This document shows, one piece after another, positions 7,440 to 15,400 of a stretch of DNA of 30,548 bases (positions are counted from its first letter, which is position 1; the number at the start of each line of letters is the position of its first letter). The stretch lies in NCBI GenBank assembly GCA_018714405.1, contig DVNM01000036.1, positions 1 through 30,548 of the forward strand, written 5' to 3'. The stretch is from Scybalenecus merdavium (GTDB taxonomy: Bacteria > Bacillota > Clostridia > Oscillospirales > Acutalibacteraceae). The notes beneath the pieces were generated by a model that saw nothing but the letters and a program-made list of their open reading frames with translations, had not been told where the DNA came from and made no database searches. A program made the translations under genes and the position numbers.

Positions 7440-7468
7440 AAAATAACACAGGAAAAGGGGCTTGTCAA
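7440..7468 (-). promoter_or_regulatory. Promoter of the leader ORF / GNAT operon
   Basis: Minus strand perfect TTGACA (7463-7468), 17-base spacer, TATTTT (7440-7445), just past the pflA stop codon. It gives the acetyltransferases their own transcript with a leader of about 190 bases. Confidence 0.75.
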
Positions 7469-7474
7469 CAAAAA

Positions 7475-8221
7475 TCAAAGATACTTTGCCGTTTTCAAAA
7501 TGTCGTTGGCCGTTTTGACCGATTCCGGCGACGGGGGCGAAATACCGTCCAGCCGGTACGGGATGTGCAGATTGTCCCATTTAAAACGGCCCAGCGTGTG
7601 GTAAGGCAGCACCTCCACGCGTTCCACATTTTGGAGCGTATCGATAAAAGCAGCCAGTTCCTTTAAATCGTCTACATCGTCCGTAACTGTAGGCACCAGC
7701 ACATGGCGGATCCAGACCGGCTTGCGGATATCGCTTAAATACCGCGCCATATCCAAAATGTTCTGGTTGGTGCAGCCGGTCAGGCGGCGGTGCTTTTCGT
7801 CGTCGATCTGCTTCAAGTCCAAAAGCAAAAGGTCGGTGACCTGCATCAGCCGTTCAAATTTTGAAAAAAACGGTTCTTCGCGCGTAAACGGATTGCCGGC
7901 CGTGTCTAAGCAGGTATGCACGCCGTTTTCTTTGGCCAGGCGGAAAAATTCGAGCAGAAAATCCAGCTGCAAAAGCGGTTCACCGCCGCTGACGGTTACA
8001 CCGCCGCTGTTTTTCCAGTAGCTTTTAAAGCGCAGCGCCTTGTTCAGCAGCTGCTGCGGTGTGTAGACCTCGCCGCCTGCACACTGCCAAGTGTCGGGGT
8101 TGTGGCAGTAGGCGCAGCGCATGTTGCACCCCTGCAAAAATGCAATAAAGCGCACGCCCGGTCCGTCCACCGAGCCAAAGCTTTCAATCGAATGCACGCG
8201 GCCTGTGATTTCGTTTTCCAT
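7475..8221 (-). CDS. pflA: Pyruvate formate-lyase activating enzyme
   Basis: A 248-residue radical SAM enzyme that puts the glycyl radical on pyruvate formate-lyase. The [4Fe-4S] motif is C32-X3-C36-X2-C39 in GCNMRCAYCHNPDTW, and SGGEPLLQ at 78-85 is the SAM-binding segment. VHSIESFGSVDGPGVRF at the N-terminus is the standard PflA opening. Full length. CGGAG lies 7 bases before the ATG. It is 62 bases downstream of pflB, with a terminator hairpin between them, so it is probably made at lower level by read-through, as in many anaerobes. The activity matters only under anoxic conditions, since radical-bearing PflB is destroyed by oxygen. Confidence 0.96.
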   Translation of the reverse strand: MENEITGRVHSIESFGSVDGPGVRFIAFLQGCNMRCAYCHNPDTWQCAGGEVYTPQQLLNKALRFKSYWKNSGGVTVSGGEPLLQLDFLLEFFRLAKENGVHTCLDTAGNPFTREEPFFSKFERLMQVTDLLLLDLKQIDDEKHRRLTGCTNQNILDMARYLSDIRKPVWIRHVLVPTVTDDVDDLKELAAFIDTLQNVERVEVLPYHTLGRFKWDNLHIPYRLDGISPPSPESVKTANDILKTAKYL

Positions 8222-8247
8222 AAATTTACTCCGTTTGGTAAGATAAA

Positions 8248-8273
8248 AAAACGGCGGGTTACCCCGCCGTTTT
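8248..8273 (-). terminator. Terminator/attenuating hairpin between pflB and pflA
   Basis: Minus strand AAAACGGCGGG / CCCGCCGTTTT, perfect 11-bp stem, 4-base loop, followed by a T-run (TTTTTTTATC). It starts about 10 bases past the pflB stop codon. With only 62 bases to pflA it probably lowers pflA expression relative to pflB. Confidence 0.88.
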
Positions 8274-8283
8274 GCTGTGGTTT

Positions 8284-10533
8284 TTACATGGAGGCGTGGC
8301 AGGTTCTTGCAATAACGTCAAGCTGCTGCTCTCTTGTAAGGTCGATGAATTTTACCGCATAGCCGGAAACACGGATCGTGAAGTTTGCATACTCCTCCTT
8401 CTCCGGGTGTTCCATGGCGTCGATCAGCTTTTCTTTGCCGAACACGTTCACGTTCAGGTGGTGTGCGCCCTGGGCAAAGTAGCCGTCCATCACGTTCACC
8501 AGGTTGTTTACACGCTCATCCTCGCTGTGGCCAAGCGCATCCGGATTGATCGTCTGCGTGTTGGAGATGCCGTCGAGCGCATACTCATAAGGCAGTTTTG
8601 CCACAGAGTTCAAAGAAGCCAGCAGACCGTTCTGCTCTGCGCCGTAGCTCGGGTTTGCACCGGGCGAAAGCGGGGCGCCGGCCTTTCTGCCGTCCGGCAG
8701 GCTGCCGGTCGCTTTGCCGTAGACCACGTTTGAAGTGATCGTAAGGATAGAAGTGGTCGGTTCGGAATTGCGGTAGGTGTGGTGCTTTTTGATCTTCTGC
8801 ATAAAGGTCTTGAGCAGCCACACGGCAATATCGTCGGCACGGTCGTCGTCGTTGCCGTATTTCGGGAAGTCGCCTTCCACTTCATAGTCCACAACAACGC
8901 CGTTTTCGTCGCGGATCGTCTTGACCTTGGCATATTTAATAGCGGACAGCGAGTCGACCACATGTGAGAAGCCGGCAATACCGGTTGCAAACGTGCGGCG
9001 CACATCGGTGTCGATCAGCGCCATTTCGGCCGCTTCGTAGTAATACTTGTCGTGCATGTACTGGATCAGGTTCAGGGTGTTGACATAGAGGTCGGCAAGC
9101 CACTCCATCATGTCGTCATATCTTTCCATGACCTCGTCGTAATCCAGGTATTCAGAAGTGATCGGTCTGTATTTCGGGCCGACCTGCTCCTTGCTCTTTT
9201 CGTCCACGCCGCCGTTGATGGCATAGTTCAGGCACTTCGCCAGGTTGGCGCGGGCGCCGAAGAACTGCATCTCTTTACCGGTCTGTGTGGCCGATACGCA
9301 GCAGCAGATGGCGTAGTCGTCGCCCCAGACAGGACGCATAACGTCGTCGTTCTCATACTGGATGGAGCTGGTGTCCACCGAGATCTTGGCCGCATACTTT
9401 CTGAAGTTTTCGGGCAGACGCTCGGAATAAAGCACCGTAAGGTTCGGTTCAGGCGACGGGCCCATATTTTCCAGCGTGTGCAGGAAGCGGAAGTCATTCT
9501 TCGTTACGATGGAACGGCCGTCGATACCAAGGCCGGCCACAGACAGCGTAGCCCAGACCGGGTCGCCGGAGAACAGCTGGTTGTAAGACGGGATACGCGC
9601 GAATTTGACCATTCTGAACTTCATGACCATGTGGTCAACAAGCTCCTGCGCCTCTTTTTCAGTCAGCGTGCCCTCTTTCAGGTCTCTTTCAATATAAATG
9701 TCCAGAAATGCCGAAACACGGCCTACGCTCATGGCTGCGCCGTTTTGCGTTTTGATGGCGGCCAGGTAGCCGAAATACAGCCACTGGAAAGCCTCCTGCG
9801 CATTGGTGGCAGGCTTTGAAATATCAAAACCATAGATCTCGGCCATTTTCTTCATCTGGCCCAGCGCTCTGTACTGCTCGGTGATCTCCTCGCGCAGGCG
9901 GATCACATCCTCGCGCATGGAACCGGAACCGCAGTTGGCAAAATCCTTGGCCTTTTCTTCCATCAGGTAATCGATACCGTAAAGCGCCACACGGCGGTAG
10001 TCGCCAACGATACGGCCGCGGCCGTATGTGTCCGGCAGGCCGGTGATGATCTTGTTGTGACGTGCCTTGCGGATCTCGGGCGTGTACACGTCAAAAACAC
10101 CCTGGTTGTGGGTCTTGTGGTACTCGGTAAAGATCTTGTGCAGCTCGGCGCTCGGCTCATAGCCGTAGGTACGGCAGGCTTCTTCCGCCATTTTGATGCC
10201 GCCAAACGGCATGAATGCGCGCTTGAGCGGCTTGTCGGTCTGCAGGCCGACGACCTTTTCCAGATCTTTATACTCTTCCTTGATATAGCCGGCTTTATGG
10301 GACGTCAGGGTAGAAACCACATCGGTATCCATATCCAGCACGCCGCCTTTTGCACGTTCCTGCTTCTGCAAATCAGAAAGGGCACCCCAAAGCTTGTTTG
10401 TCGCATCTGTCGGCCCCTCCAGGAAGGATGCGTCACCGGTGTACTCGGTGTAGTTGTCCTGAATGAACTGGCGTGTATTGATTTCTTCTTTCCAGAGATG
10501 GCCTTTAAAGCCTCTCCATGCATCTTTCTGCAT
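8284..10533 (-). CDS. pflB: Formate C-acetyltransferase (pyruvate formate-lyase)
   Basis: A 749-residue glycyl radical enzyme that converts pyruvate and CoA to acetyl-CoA and formate in the cytoplasm, central to mixed-acid fermentation. The radical glycine is G724 in IRVSGYAVKF. The catalytic cysteine pair lies in YAICCCVSATQTGK: C411-C412 by comparison with E. coli ACCVS (C418-C419), with an additional Cys at 410. MQFFGARANLAK and AINGGVDE follow as in the family. The length is close to the usual 740-760. GGAGG lies 7 bases before the ATG. It is transcribed from the promoter at 10639-10667 with a leader of about 100 bases, followed by pflA. I found no clear Rex-type operator upstream. Confidence 0.97.
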   Translation of the reverse strand: MQKDAWRGFKGHLWKEEINTRQFIQDNYTEYTGDASFLEGPTDATNKLWGALSDLQKQERAKGGVLDMDTDVVSTLTSHKAGYIKEEYKDLEKVVGLQTDKPLKRAFMPFGGIKMAEEACRTYGYEPSAELHKIFTEYHKTHNQGVFDVYTPEIRKARHNKIITGLPDTYGRGRIVGDYRRVALYGIDYLMEEKAKDFANCGSGSMREDVIRLREEITEQYRALGQMKKMAEIYGFDISKPATNAQEAFQWLYFGYLAAIKTQNGAAMSVGRVSAFLDIYIERDLKEGTLTEKEAQELVDHMVMKFRMVKFARIPSYNQLFSGDPVWATLSVAGLGIDGRSIVTKNDFRFLHTLENMGPSPEPNLTVLYSERLPENFRKYAAKISVDTSSIQYENDDVMRPVWGDDYAICCCVSATQTGKEMQFFGARANLAKCLNYAINGGVDEKSKEQVGPKYRPITSEYLDYDEVMERYDDMMEWLADLYVNTLNLIQYMHDKYYYEAAEMALIDTDVRRTFATGIAGFSHVVDSLSAIKYAKVKTIRDENGVVVDYEVEGDFPKYGNDDDRADDIAVWLLKTFMQKIKKHHTYRNSEPTTSILTITSNVVYGKATGSLPDGRKAGAPLSPGANPSYGAEQNGLLASLNSVAKLPYEYALDGISNTQTINPDALGHSEDERVNNLVNVMDGYFAQGAHHLNVNVFGKEKLIDAMEHPEKEEYANFTIRVSGYAVKFIDLTREQQLDVIARTCHASM

Positions 10534-10638
10534 AAACGAACCTCCGTTTCTTAAATTGTCAAATGAAAGCGATCAGTTATACAAACATTCCCAGAACTGG
10601 AAATCACTGATATTGCGTGTTTTCGCTTTTGCATTGTC

Positions 10639-10667
10639 AGTATAGCACTAGATATAGATATTGACAA
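10639..10667 (-). promoter_or_regulatory. pflB promoter
   Basis: Minus strand TTGTCA (10662-10667), 17-base spacer, TATACT (10639-10644). The predicted start near 10632 leaves a leader of about 99 bases. An inverted repeat CAAATT-N8-AATTTG (10679-10698) lies just upstream of the -35 box and could be an activator or repressor site (weak). Confidence 0.7.
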
Positions 10668-10894
10668 GAACTTTTTTTCAAATTCATATAGAAATTTGCG
10701 GCACCTATATTTATATTTTTGGCGAAAATCCACAGTCGGCCGCCAAAAGCAAAAAAGTGATATGCGAAGCACCTAAAAATCACCGTTCGATTTCCATTTT
10801 TTTATGGAAATTGCAGTTTTAATTTTCGGTGTAAAAACCGGCCGAGCCGCGTTCAAAATGTTCGGCGTTTCGGACAATATGACTGCCTAACAGA
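10668..10894. other. Intergenic spacer between divergent pflB and tRNA-Leu
   Basis: No gene found. AT-rich near the pflB promoter. It holds one perfect 8-bp inverted repeat, ATTTCCAT-T6-ATGGAAAT (10790-10811), of unknown role; the T-run is in the loop, so it is not a standard terminator. Short frames here lack ribosome binding sites. Confidence 0.5.
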
Positions 10895-10923
10895 TTGACT
10901 TTTACAAAGGCGTATGCTATCAT
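10895..10923 (+). promoter_or_regulatory. Promoter of tRNA-Leu(UAG)
   Basis: TTGACT (10895-10900), 17-base spacer, TATCAT (10918-10923), 10 bases before the mature tRNA 5' end. Confidence 0.75.
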
Positions 10924-10931
10924 GTGTTTAT

Positions 10932-11016
<85 letters not shown>

Positions 11017-11059
11017 TTTTTTATAATTTTATAGTGTAAAATTTACTATATTCAATCAT

Positions 11060-11095
11060 AAAACACCATGCATTAAATAAATGTATGGTGTTTTT
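11060..11095. terminator. Terminator after tRNA-Leu
   Basis: AAAACACCATGCATT pairs with AATGTATGGTGTTTT (one G:U), loop AAATA, followed by TTTTT on the plus strand. It can also end the minus-strand gene at 11166. Confidence 0.85.
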
Positions 11096-11139
11096 ATTCT
11101 ATTTTATGCTTGTGCTATACACACTTTTTGTTTGGCGTT

Positions 11140-11160
11140 GCAGTACTATTGCAGTACTGC
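11140..11160. repeat. Inverted repeat GCAGTACT / AGTACTGC
   Basis: Perfect 8-bp arms with an ATTGC loop. It is also a direct repeat of TTGCAGTACT. It lies just past the stop codon at 11166, so it may be a 3' hairpin or a protein site. No U-tract. Confidence 0.5.
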
Positions 11161-11165
11161 GGCTG

Positions 11166-11429
11166 TCAATATAGAAAAGCCTGACGTGTCTTTTTGTGTA
11201 CGGAAGCGATTTTTTTCACTTCGGCTGGATTCTCGATCCCGGCTTCTTTAAGTGTTACCGAGTTCAGCTGCGTTTTATGCGTTATGATCATATATTCTGC
11301 TTTTTCAAAATCCGATATTTTATAAATGCTGAAATTTTCAGGCAGGTTTTTAAACTTGTCGCCAAGCGCCGCTCTTATCTCTTCAAATGCAGCGAACCGG
11401 GCTGCATTCACAATCTTTTTTAAACTCAT
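11166..11429 (-). CDS. Hypothetical protein, 87 residues
   Basis: I do not recognise this protein. It is small, basic and Lys-rich (MSLKKIVNAARFAAFEEIRA ... KTRQAFLY), without a signal peptide or membrane segment, and looks like a mixed alpha/beta domain. The frame extends to 11528, but the ATG at 11429 has a strong AAGGAG 6 bases upstream and is the likely start. The extension would overlap the opposite-strand frame at 11442. It sits between two tRNA genes, a common place for gained DNA, and immediately abuts a truncated gene remnant on the other strand. Confidence 0.6.
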   Translation of the reverse strand: MSLKKIVNAARFAAFEEIRAALGDKFKNLPENFSIYKISDFEKAEYMIITHKTQLNSVTLKEAGIENPAEVKKIASVHKKTRQAFLY

Positions 11430-11441
11430 TTTTTTCTCCTT

Positions 11442-11741
11442 TTGAATTTTTCTCAACTTTTCAAGAAGAAGATCCGCGACAGCGGCTGGGGGCCGTACGG
11501 GCAGGAGATCGGTCAGTTTGAAAACCACAACGACGGCACAAACGACTTTAATATTAAAGATGTAAAAGTTTACCAGAACACGGCTTACGAAGCGTATATC
11601 AAAAGCCCCGACGACTACAGGGATTTGAAAAAAGCTTACATCGCGGCCATTGCCGGCGCAAGCGTTGTTGGTGCTGCGGCTGTTGGCACAGCAGCATTTT
11701 TTGCCGTTAAAGCCATTATCAAAAAGAAAAAAGGCAGCTAA
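11442..11741 (+). pseudogene. 5'-truncated gene remnant with C-terminal membrane segment
   Basis: An open frame of 99 codons whose only possible early start is TTG at 11442, with no ribosome binding site. The frame closes at a TAA at 11421. The product looks like the C-terminal part of a larger protein: a polar region (GWGPYGQEIGQF ... SPDDYRDLKKA), then one Ala/Gly/Val-rich membrane helix (AYIAAIAGASVVGAAAVGTA) and a KKKK tail. A terminator-like hairpin follows at 11756, so the 3' end appears intact while the 5' end was lost, probably when the adjacent minus-strand gene arrived. It could still be a short living gene with an unusual start. Confidence 0.45.
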
Positions 11742-11755
11742 TTACAATAAACAGC

Positions 11756-11780
11756 AAAAGCCCGGCAAAACCGGACTTTT
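11756..11780 (+). terminator. Terminator-like hairpin after the gene remnant
   Basis: AAAAGCCCGG pairs with CCGGACTTTT (one mismatch), loop CAAAA. The T-run is short (4). Confidence 0.55.
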
Positions 11781-11860
11781 GAAATTTTGCACACAAAACG
11801 CGCGCATGACCTGCCTTTTCAGGGAATTTTAGAAAATAGCAGAGATTTCTTGAAAAATGC

Positions 11861-11889
11861 TTGAAATTCAAATTGCAATGTGCTAAAAT
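11861..11889 (+). promoter_or_regulatory. Promoter of tRNA-Ala(CGC)
   Basis: TTGAAA (11861-11866), 17-base spacer, TAAAAT (11884-11889), 13 bases before the mature tRNA 5' end. Confidence 0.7.
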
Positions 11890-11902
11890 AGCAAACAGTC
11901 AC

Positions 11903-11978
11903 GGGCCTGTAGCTCAGTTGGGAGAGCGTTCGGTTCGCATCCGAGAGGTCGAGGGTTCGAATCCCTTCAGGTCCACCA
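11903..11978 (+). tRNA. tRNA-Ala(CGC)
   Basis: A 76-base cloverleaf: acceptor GGGCCTG / CAGGTCC with the alanine G3:U70 pair, D-stem GCTC / GAGC, anticodon stem TTCGG / CCGAG (one G:U) with loop TTCGCAT (anticodon CGC), T-arm GAGGG-TTCGAAT-CCCTT, and encoded CCA. Reads GCG. Confidence 0.95.
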
Positions 11979-11982
11979 CATC

Positions 11983-12022
11983 GTCGGAACAAGCTTCACA
12001 TCGCTTGTTCCGACTTTTTTAT
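11983..12022 (+). terminator. Terminator of tRNA-Ala(CGC)
   Basis: GTCGGAACAAGC / GCTTGTTCCGAC, perfect 12-bp stem, 8-base loop, then TTTTTT. Its 3' arm is also the first part of the tandem repeat that follows. Confidence 0.9.
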
Positions 12023-12360
12023 TGTTTTCTAAAAGTCGGAAGTGCGCTCGTTTCGCTGTTCCTCCTCTTCCCAAAAAGCTTTGCTGGCGCAAACCTTTCC
12101 GGGAGCCCCCGGTTTTTCAAGCTTCACATCGCTTGTTCCGACTTTTTTTATTGTTTTCTAAAAGTCGAAAGTGCGCTCGTTTCGCTGTTCCTCCTCTTCC
12201 CAAAAAGCTTTGCTGGCGCAAACCTTTCCGGGAGCCCTCTTTTTTGGCAAGTTCCGTATCGCTTGCGCCGTCTTTTTTATTATTTTCAAAAATGTGAACG
12301 TGCAACCGGTGTGTTGTTTTCCGCACAAAGACTTTGCTTATGAAAACCTTTTCAAAGACT
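11991..12360 (+). repeat. Tandem ~130-bp repeat, two near-identical units plus a decayed third
   Basis: Unit 1 (11991-12118) and unit 2 (12119-12248) are almost identical: AAGCTTCACATCGCTTGTTC ... TTTTTTATTGTTTTC ... TTTCGCTGTTCCTCCTCTTC ... GGGAGCCC. Unit 3 (12249 to about 12360) keeps the pattern (ATCGCTTG, TTTTTTATTATTTTC, GTGTGTTGTTTTCC, AAAGACTTTGCT) but is strongly diverged. Units 2 and 3 carry the 3' arm and U-tract of the tRNA terminator without the matching 5' arm. No coding function is supported; frames across it merely repeat the unit. The spacer to 12394 holds nothing else I can identify. Confidence 0.85.
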
Positions 12361-12394
12361 TTTTTCATCTGCCCCACACTTAATTATCCAACAA

Positions 12395-12426
12395 AAAACA
12401 GCGAAAGCCGAAGCTTTCGCTGTTTT
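12395..12426 (-). terminator. Terminator of the surface protein gene
   Basis: AAAACAGCGAAAGC / GCTTTCGCTGTTTT, perfect 14-bp stem, 4-base loop, T-runs on both sides; 17 bases past the stop codon at 12444. Confidence 0.92.
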
Positions 12427-12443
12427 TATTTAACCCCTAAAAC

Positions 12444-15400
12444 TTATTTGTTTAGAGCGCCTCTTTTTTTGAGAACCAGAACAACTGCCAGAGAGATGAG
12501 TGCAGCGGCAAGGATCAAAGCACCACCGGCAAGCGTAGCCTGCTCAGAGATACCGGTATCCGGAATAGACGGATTGCCTACATTGCTGCCACCATCCGGG
12601 CTGGACGGCGAAGTTGTGTCGTCAGCACCCGGCACTGTGGGTGTTTCCACACCTGTTGTGGGCTCTTCCTGAGACGGCTGCGTCGGGTCAGTCGGCTGAG
12701 ACGGATCAGTCGGCTTGGACGGGTCTGTCGGTTCGGACGGGTCTGTCGGTTCGGACGGATCGGTCGGCTCGGACGGGTCAGTCGGTTCGGACGGGTCTGT
12801 CGGTTCGGACGGATCGGTCGGGTCGGACGGATCGGTTGCATCCTCAACAAATGTGACGTTGATTGCAACATCTGCAGCCACATTGGTCAGATCGTACACA
12901 TAAGAGGTCTGGCCCTTTGCAGCATCCACAGCCACACCGTCAACGGTCAGGGTATCGATCACATAGCCTTCGTTGGCTGTGATCGTGAAGGACTGGCTGG
13001 CGCCTTCCTCTACCTGTACTTTGCCGGACGGGCTGATGGTGCCGTTTTCACCGGCAGTAGCCGTGATGGTGTAAACCGTGGGTTCAGGCTGCGTGCCGTC
13101 AGACTTGAAGGTGACGCTGATGCCGGAACCGACTTCAGCCAGCGCAGAGTAATGGAACAGGCCGGAAGCTTCTTCCACCACTGTGCCATTCACCGTCAGG
13201 GTGTCGATCACATAACCGTCGTTAGCATTTACTGTGTACGCATAACGGCCGCCCTTGGCGCCCTGCACCGCTTCACCGGCAGGATCCAGCGTGCCGTTTT
13301 CACCGGCGGTGTTATTCATTTCTACGATTTCAAGAGCAGGGATTTTAACCACTGGCGCTACTAAATCATTGGAAAGGAGATTCAGCAGTACGCCGATTGC
13401 CGCATTTGCATTCGCAGCACCCTCCAAAGGTGCCAGAAGCAGCATGTTCACCAGTGAAGCCATGTCACCAAGCAGAGCATTAATAAGCGTGTGAATCGTT
13501 TCATTATTATCTGCATCGGCAATGGCAACATTGTACAGATAGGTCAGAAGCTGCACCATAACGGATTCGGTCTCACCTGTTCTAAGAACAAAGTAATCGT
13601 TGGTGTTGCTCTTGCTTTCAGCAAGGTTGACGTAAGCCGCATTGCCGAGCGCAGTCCAATCGATTTCTTTCAGAGTAAGAACGACCGGTTCTGTGGAATC
13701 CACAAGACCAAGACCGCCCTCTGCGCTGGAGAAGTCAATCGAAACGCCAGTGATCATGTTGTTGATGGCAGCAGTGCTGAGATCCAGAGAGCCGGCAAGA
13801 CCGCTAAGCGTACCGCCAAGCTGTGCCATTGCGCTCTTAACATAAGTATTCAGTCTGTCACCGTCAATGACGTAAGCCAGGCGCGGCAGGAATTCGATCA
13901 GGCCGTTCAGCGGATCGTCGGCGATCGGGGCAACTACATCTGTGAACAGAGCTTCAACGATCGGTCTCAGATATTCGTCCGCCGCAATATTTTCGCCGCT
14001 TTCTTCAAGCACGGCATTGTAGTTGTCAGCATATTCCTCAGCCGTCGGGATGCTGCTCATGCCAAGCTGCTCAAACAGCGGGATCAGGTTGCCGTAAACA
14101 CCGGTGACGTATTCGCCTTCAGCGTTGACATAATCGCACATCTGCACGCCAAGTTTAATAATGATGATCGTTGCATCCGGCGCAAGCAGTGTGGTGATCG
14201 GGCGGAGCACAGCAAGCAGTGCGTCAATAAAGCCCTGCTGGTCACCGTTGGTGAAACCAAGTTCAGCATCTGTAAAGTCGAGTGCAGCCAGTTTGTCAAG
14301 CTCATTGATGCCCTGCGCCTCTTCTTCATCTGTTACTTCGGTAATGGTATTGATCTTAGCCACAGCACCGGCAAATTTCTCTTCTTCCAGCATGTCGGCC
14401 AAGTCAGAAGGCGAAATGATCATACCGATGACGTCACCAAGCGTCATACCCATCATGCCGATATCCGTCGTGTCATGCGAAAGAGTTGCATACAGATCGA
14501 AGATCGCTTCCACGATGGAGTCGGTGTACAAGTTATCAGCCAGGATCTTGTTCAAATCAATCTCCTGACCCAGCAGACCGGAGATCGCCGGAAGGAGCGC
14601 GTCTACAATCAGCTGCAGGCCGCCTTCAGCATTCATATAATTATTGCCGATGGCCGCTTTGTCAACCGGCGTGGTCACAAAGGACTTCAGTTCATCTTTA
14701 TAATTGTAAGTATCACTTGCAGGTTTTACGATCTGCATATACTTAGCAAGCGTGTCAGCGGAAACAGCACCCTGCTGCGCCGAAGGCAATGCGGCATACT
14801 GTGCTTTTACATCCGCAATAATTTCAGCAGACAGATTGTCCAGATCAATGCTGGCGACGTATTCTTCGAATTCATCCAGCTGAATATCTGCCAGTGCGTT
14901 TCTCAAGTCAGAACGGAAATAATACAGCGTTTTTGTTGTAACCGTAGATGGTTTGGTATAAGCCAGTTCCGGTGTCAGCTCGTCAGTAGAAGTGTACACA
15001 TTGAACACGGTATAAGCGAGTACCATGGCAGAACTCATATACTGTGCAAAACGAGTGAACATGCCGCTGGCTGTTTCAGACAGATTGTCTACTGCGTCCA
15101 GTGCAGTGGAAATGGCATCTACGTCGGGATTGCCAGCATAATAATCTTCACCAGCAGCGACCAAAAGGTTGATGGCATTGGTCAGACCCTTGTATTCATC
15201 AAACTTTTCAAGAACCGGAAGTATAATTTCAAGCACTGCTTTTGCAGGCGTAATTTTGTCGGCCTCAACTGCAGCTACATAAGTGTTGAAATCATTGATA
15301 TAGGTCTCTGCTGAATAGCCCTCTTTCCATGCATAGGAATAATTCGGACTCGTACCCGTGCGGTTCACATAATTTGAACCACGGAAGGTGGTGGGATCTG

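Noticed and set aside
11140..11160. Attachment site of an integrative element beside tRNA-Leu
   Set aside because: It is not a copy of the tRNA 3' end, and no integrase is present in the window.
12022..12343. Short plus-strand proteins with internal repeats (PKSFAGANLSGSP-like)
   Set aside because: They only translate the tandem noncoding repeat; there is no ribosome binding site, and the reading frame shifts between units.
12673..12834. CRISPR-like array of short repeats
   Set aside because: The 18-bp units are contiguous with no spacers and encode an in-frame Pro-rich linker; it is a coding minisatellite.
13491..15314. 607-codon plus-strand open frame
   Set aside because: It lies wholly opposite the surface protein gene, has no ribosome binding site, and its product is rich in Arg, His, Gln and Cys with no domain; it is the antisense shadow of a biased gene.
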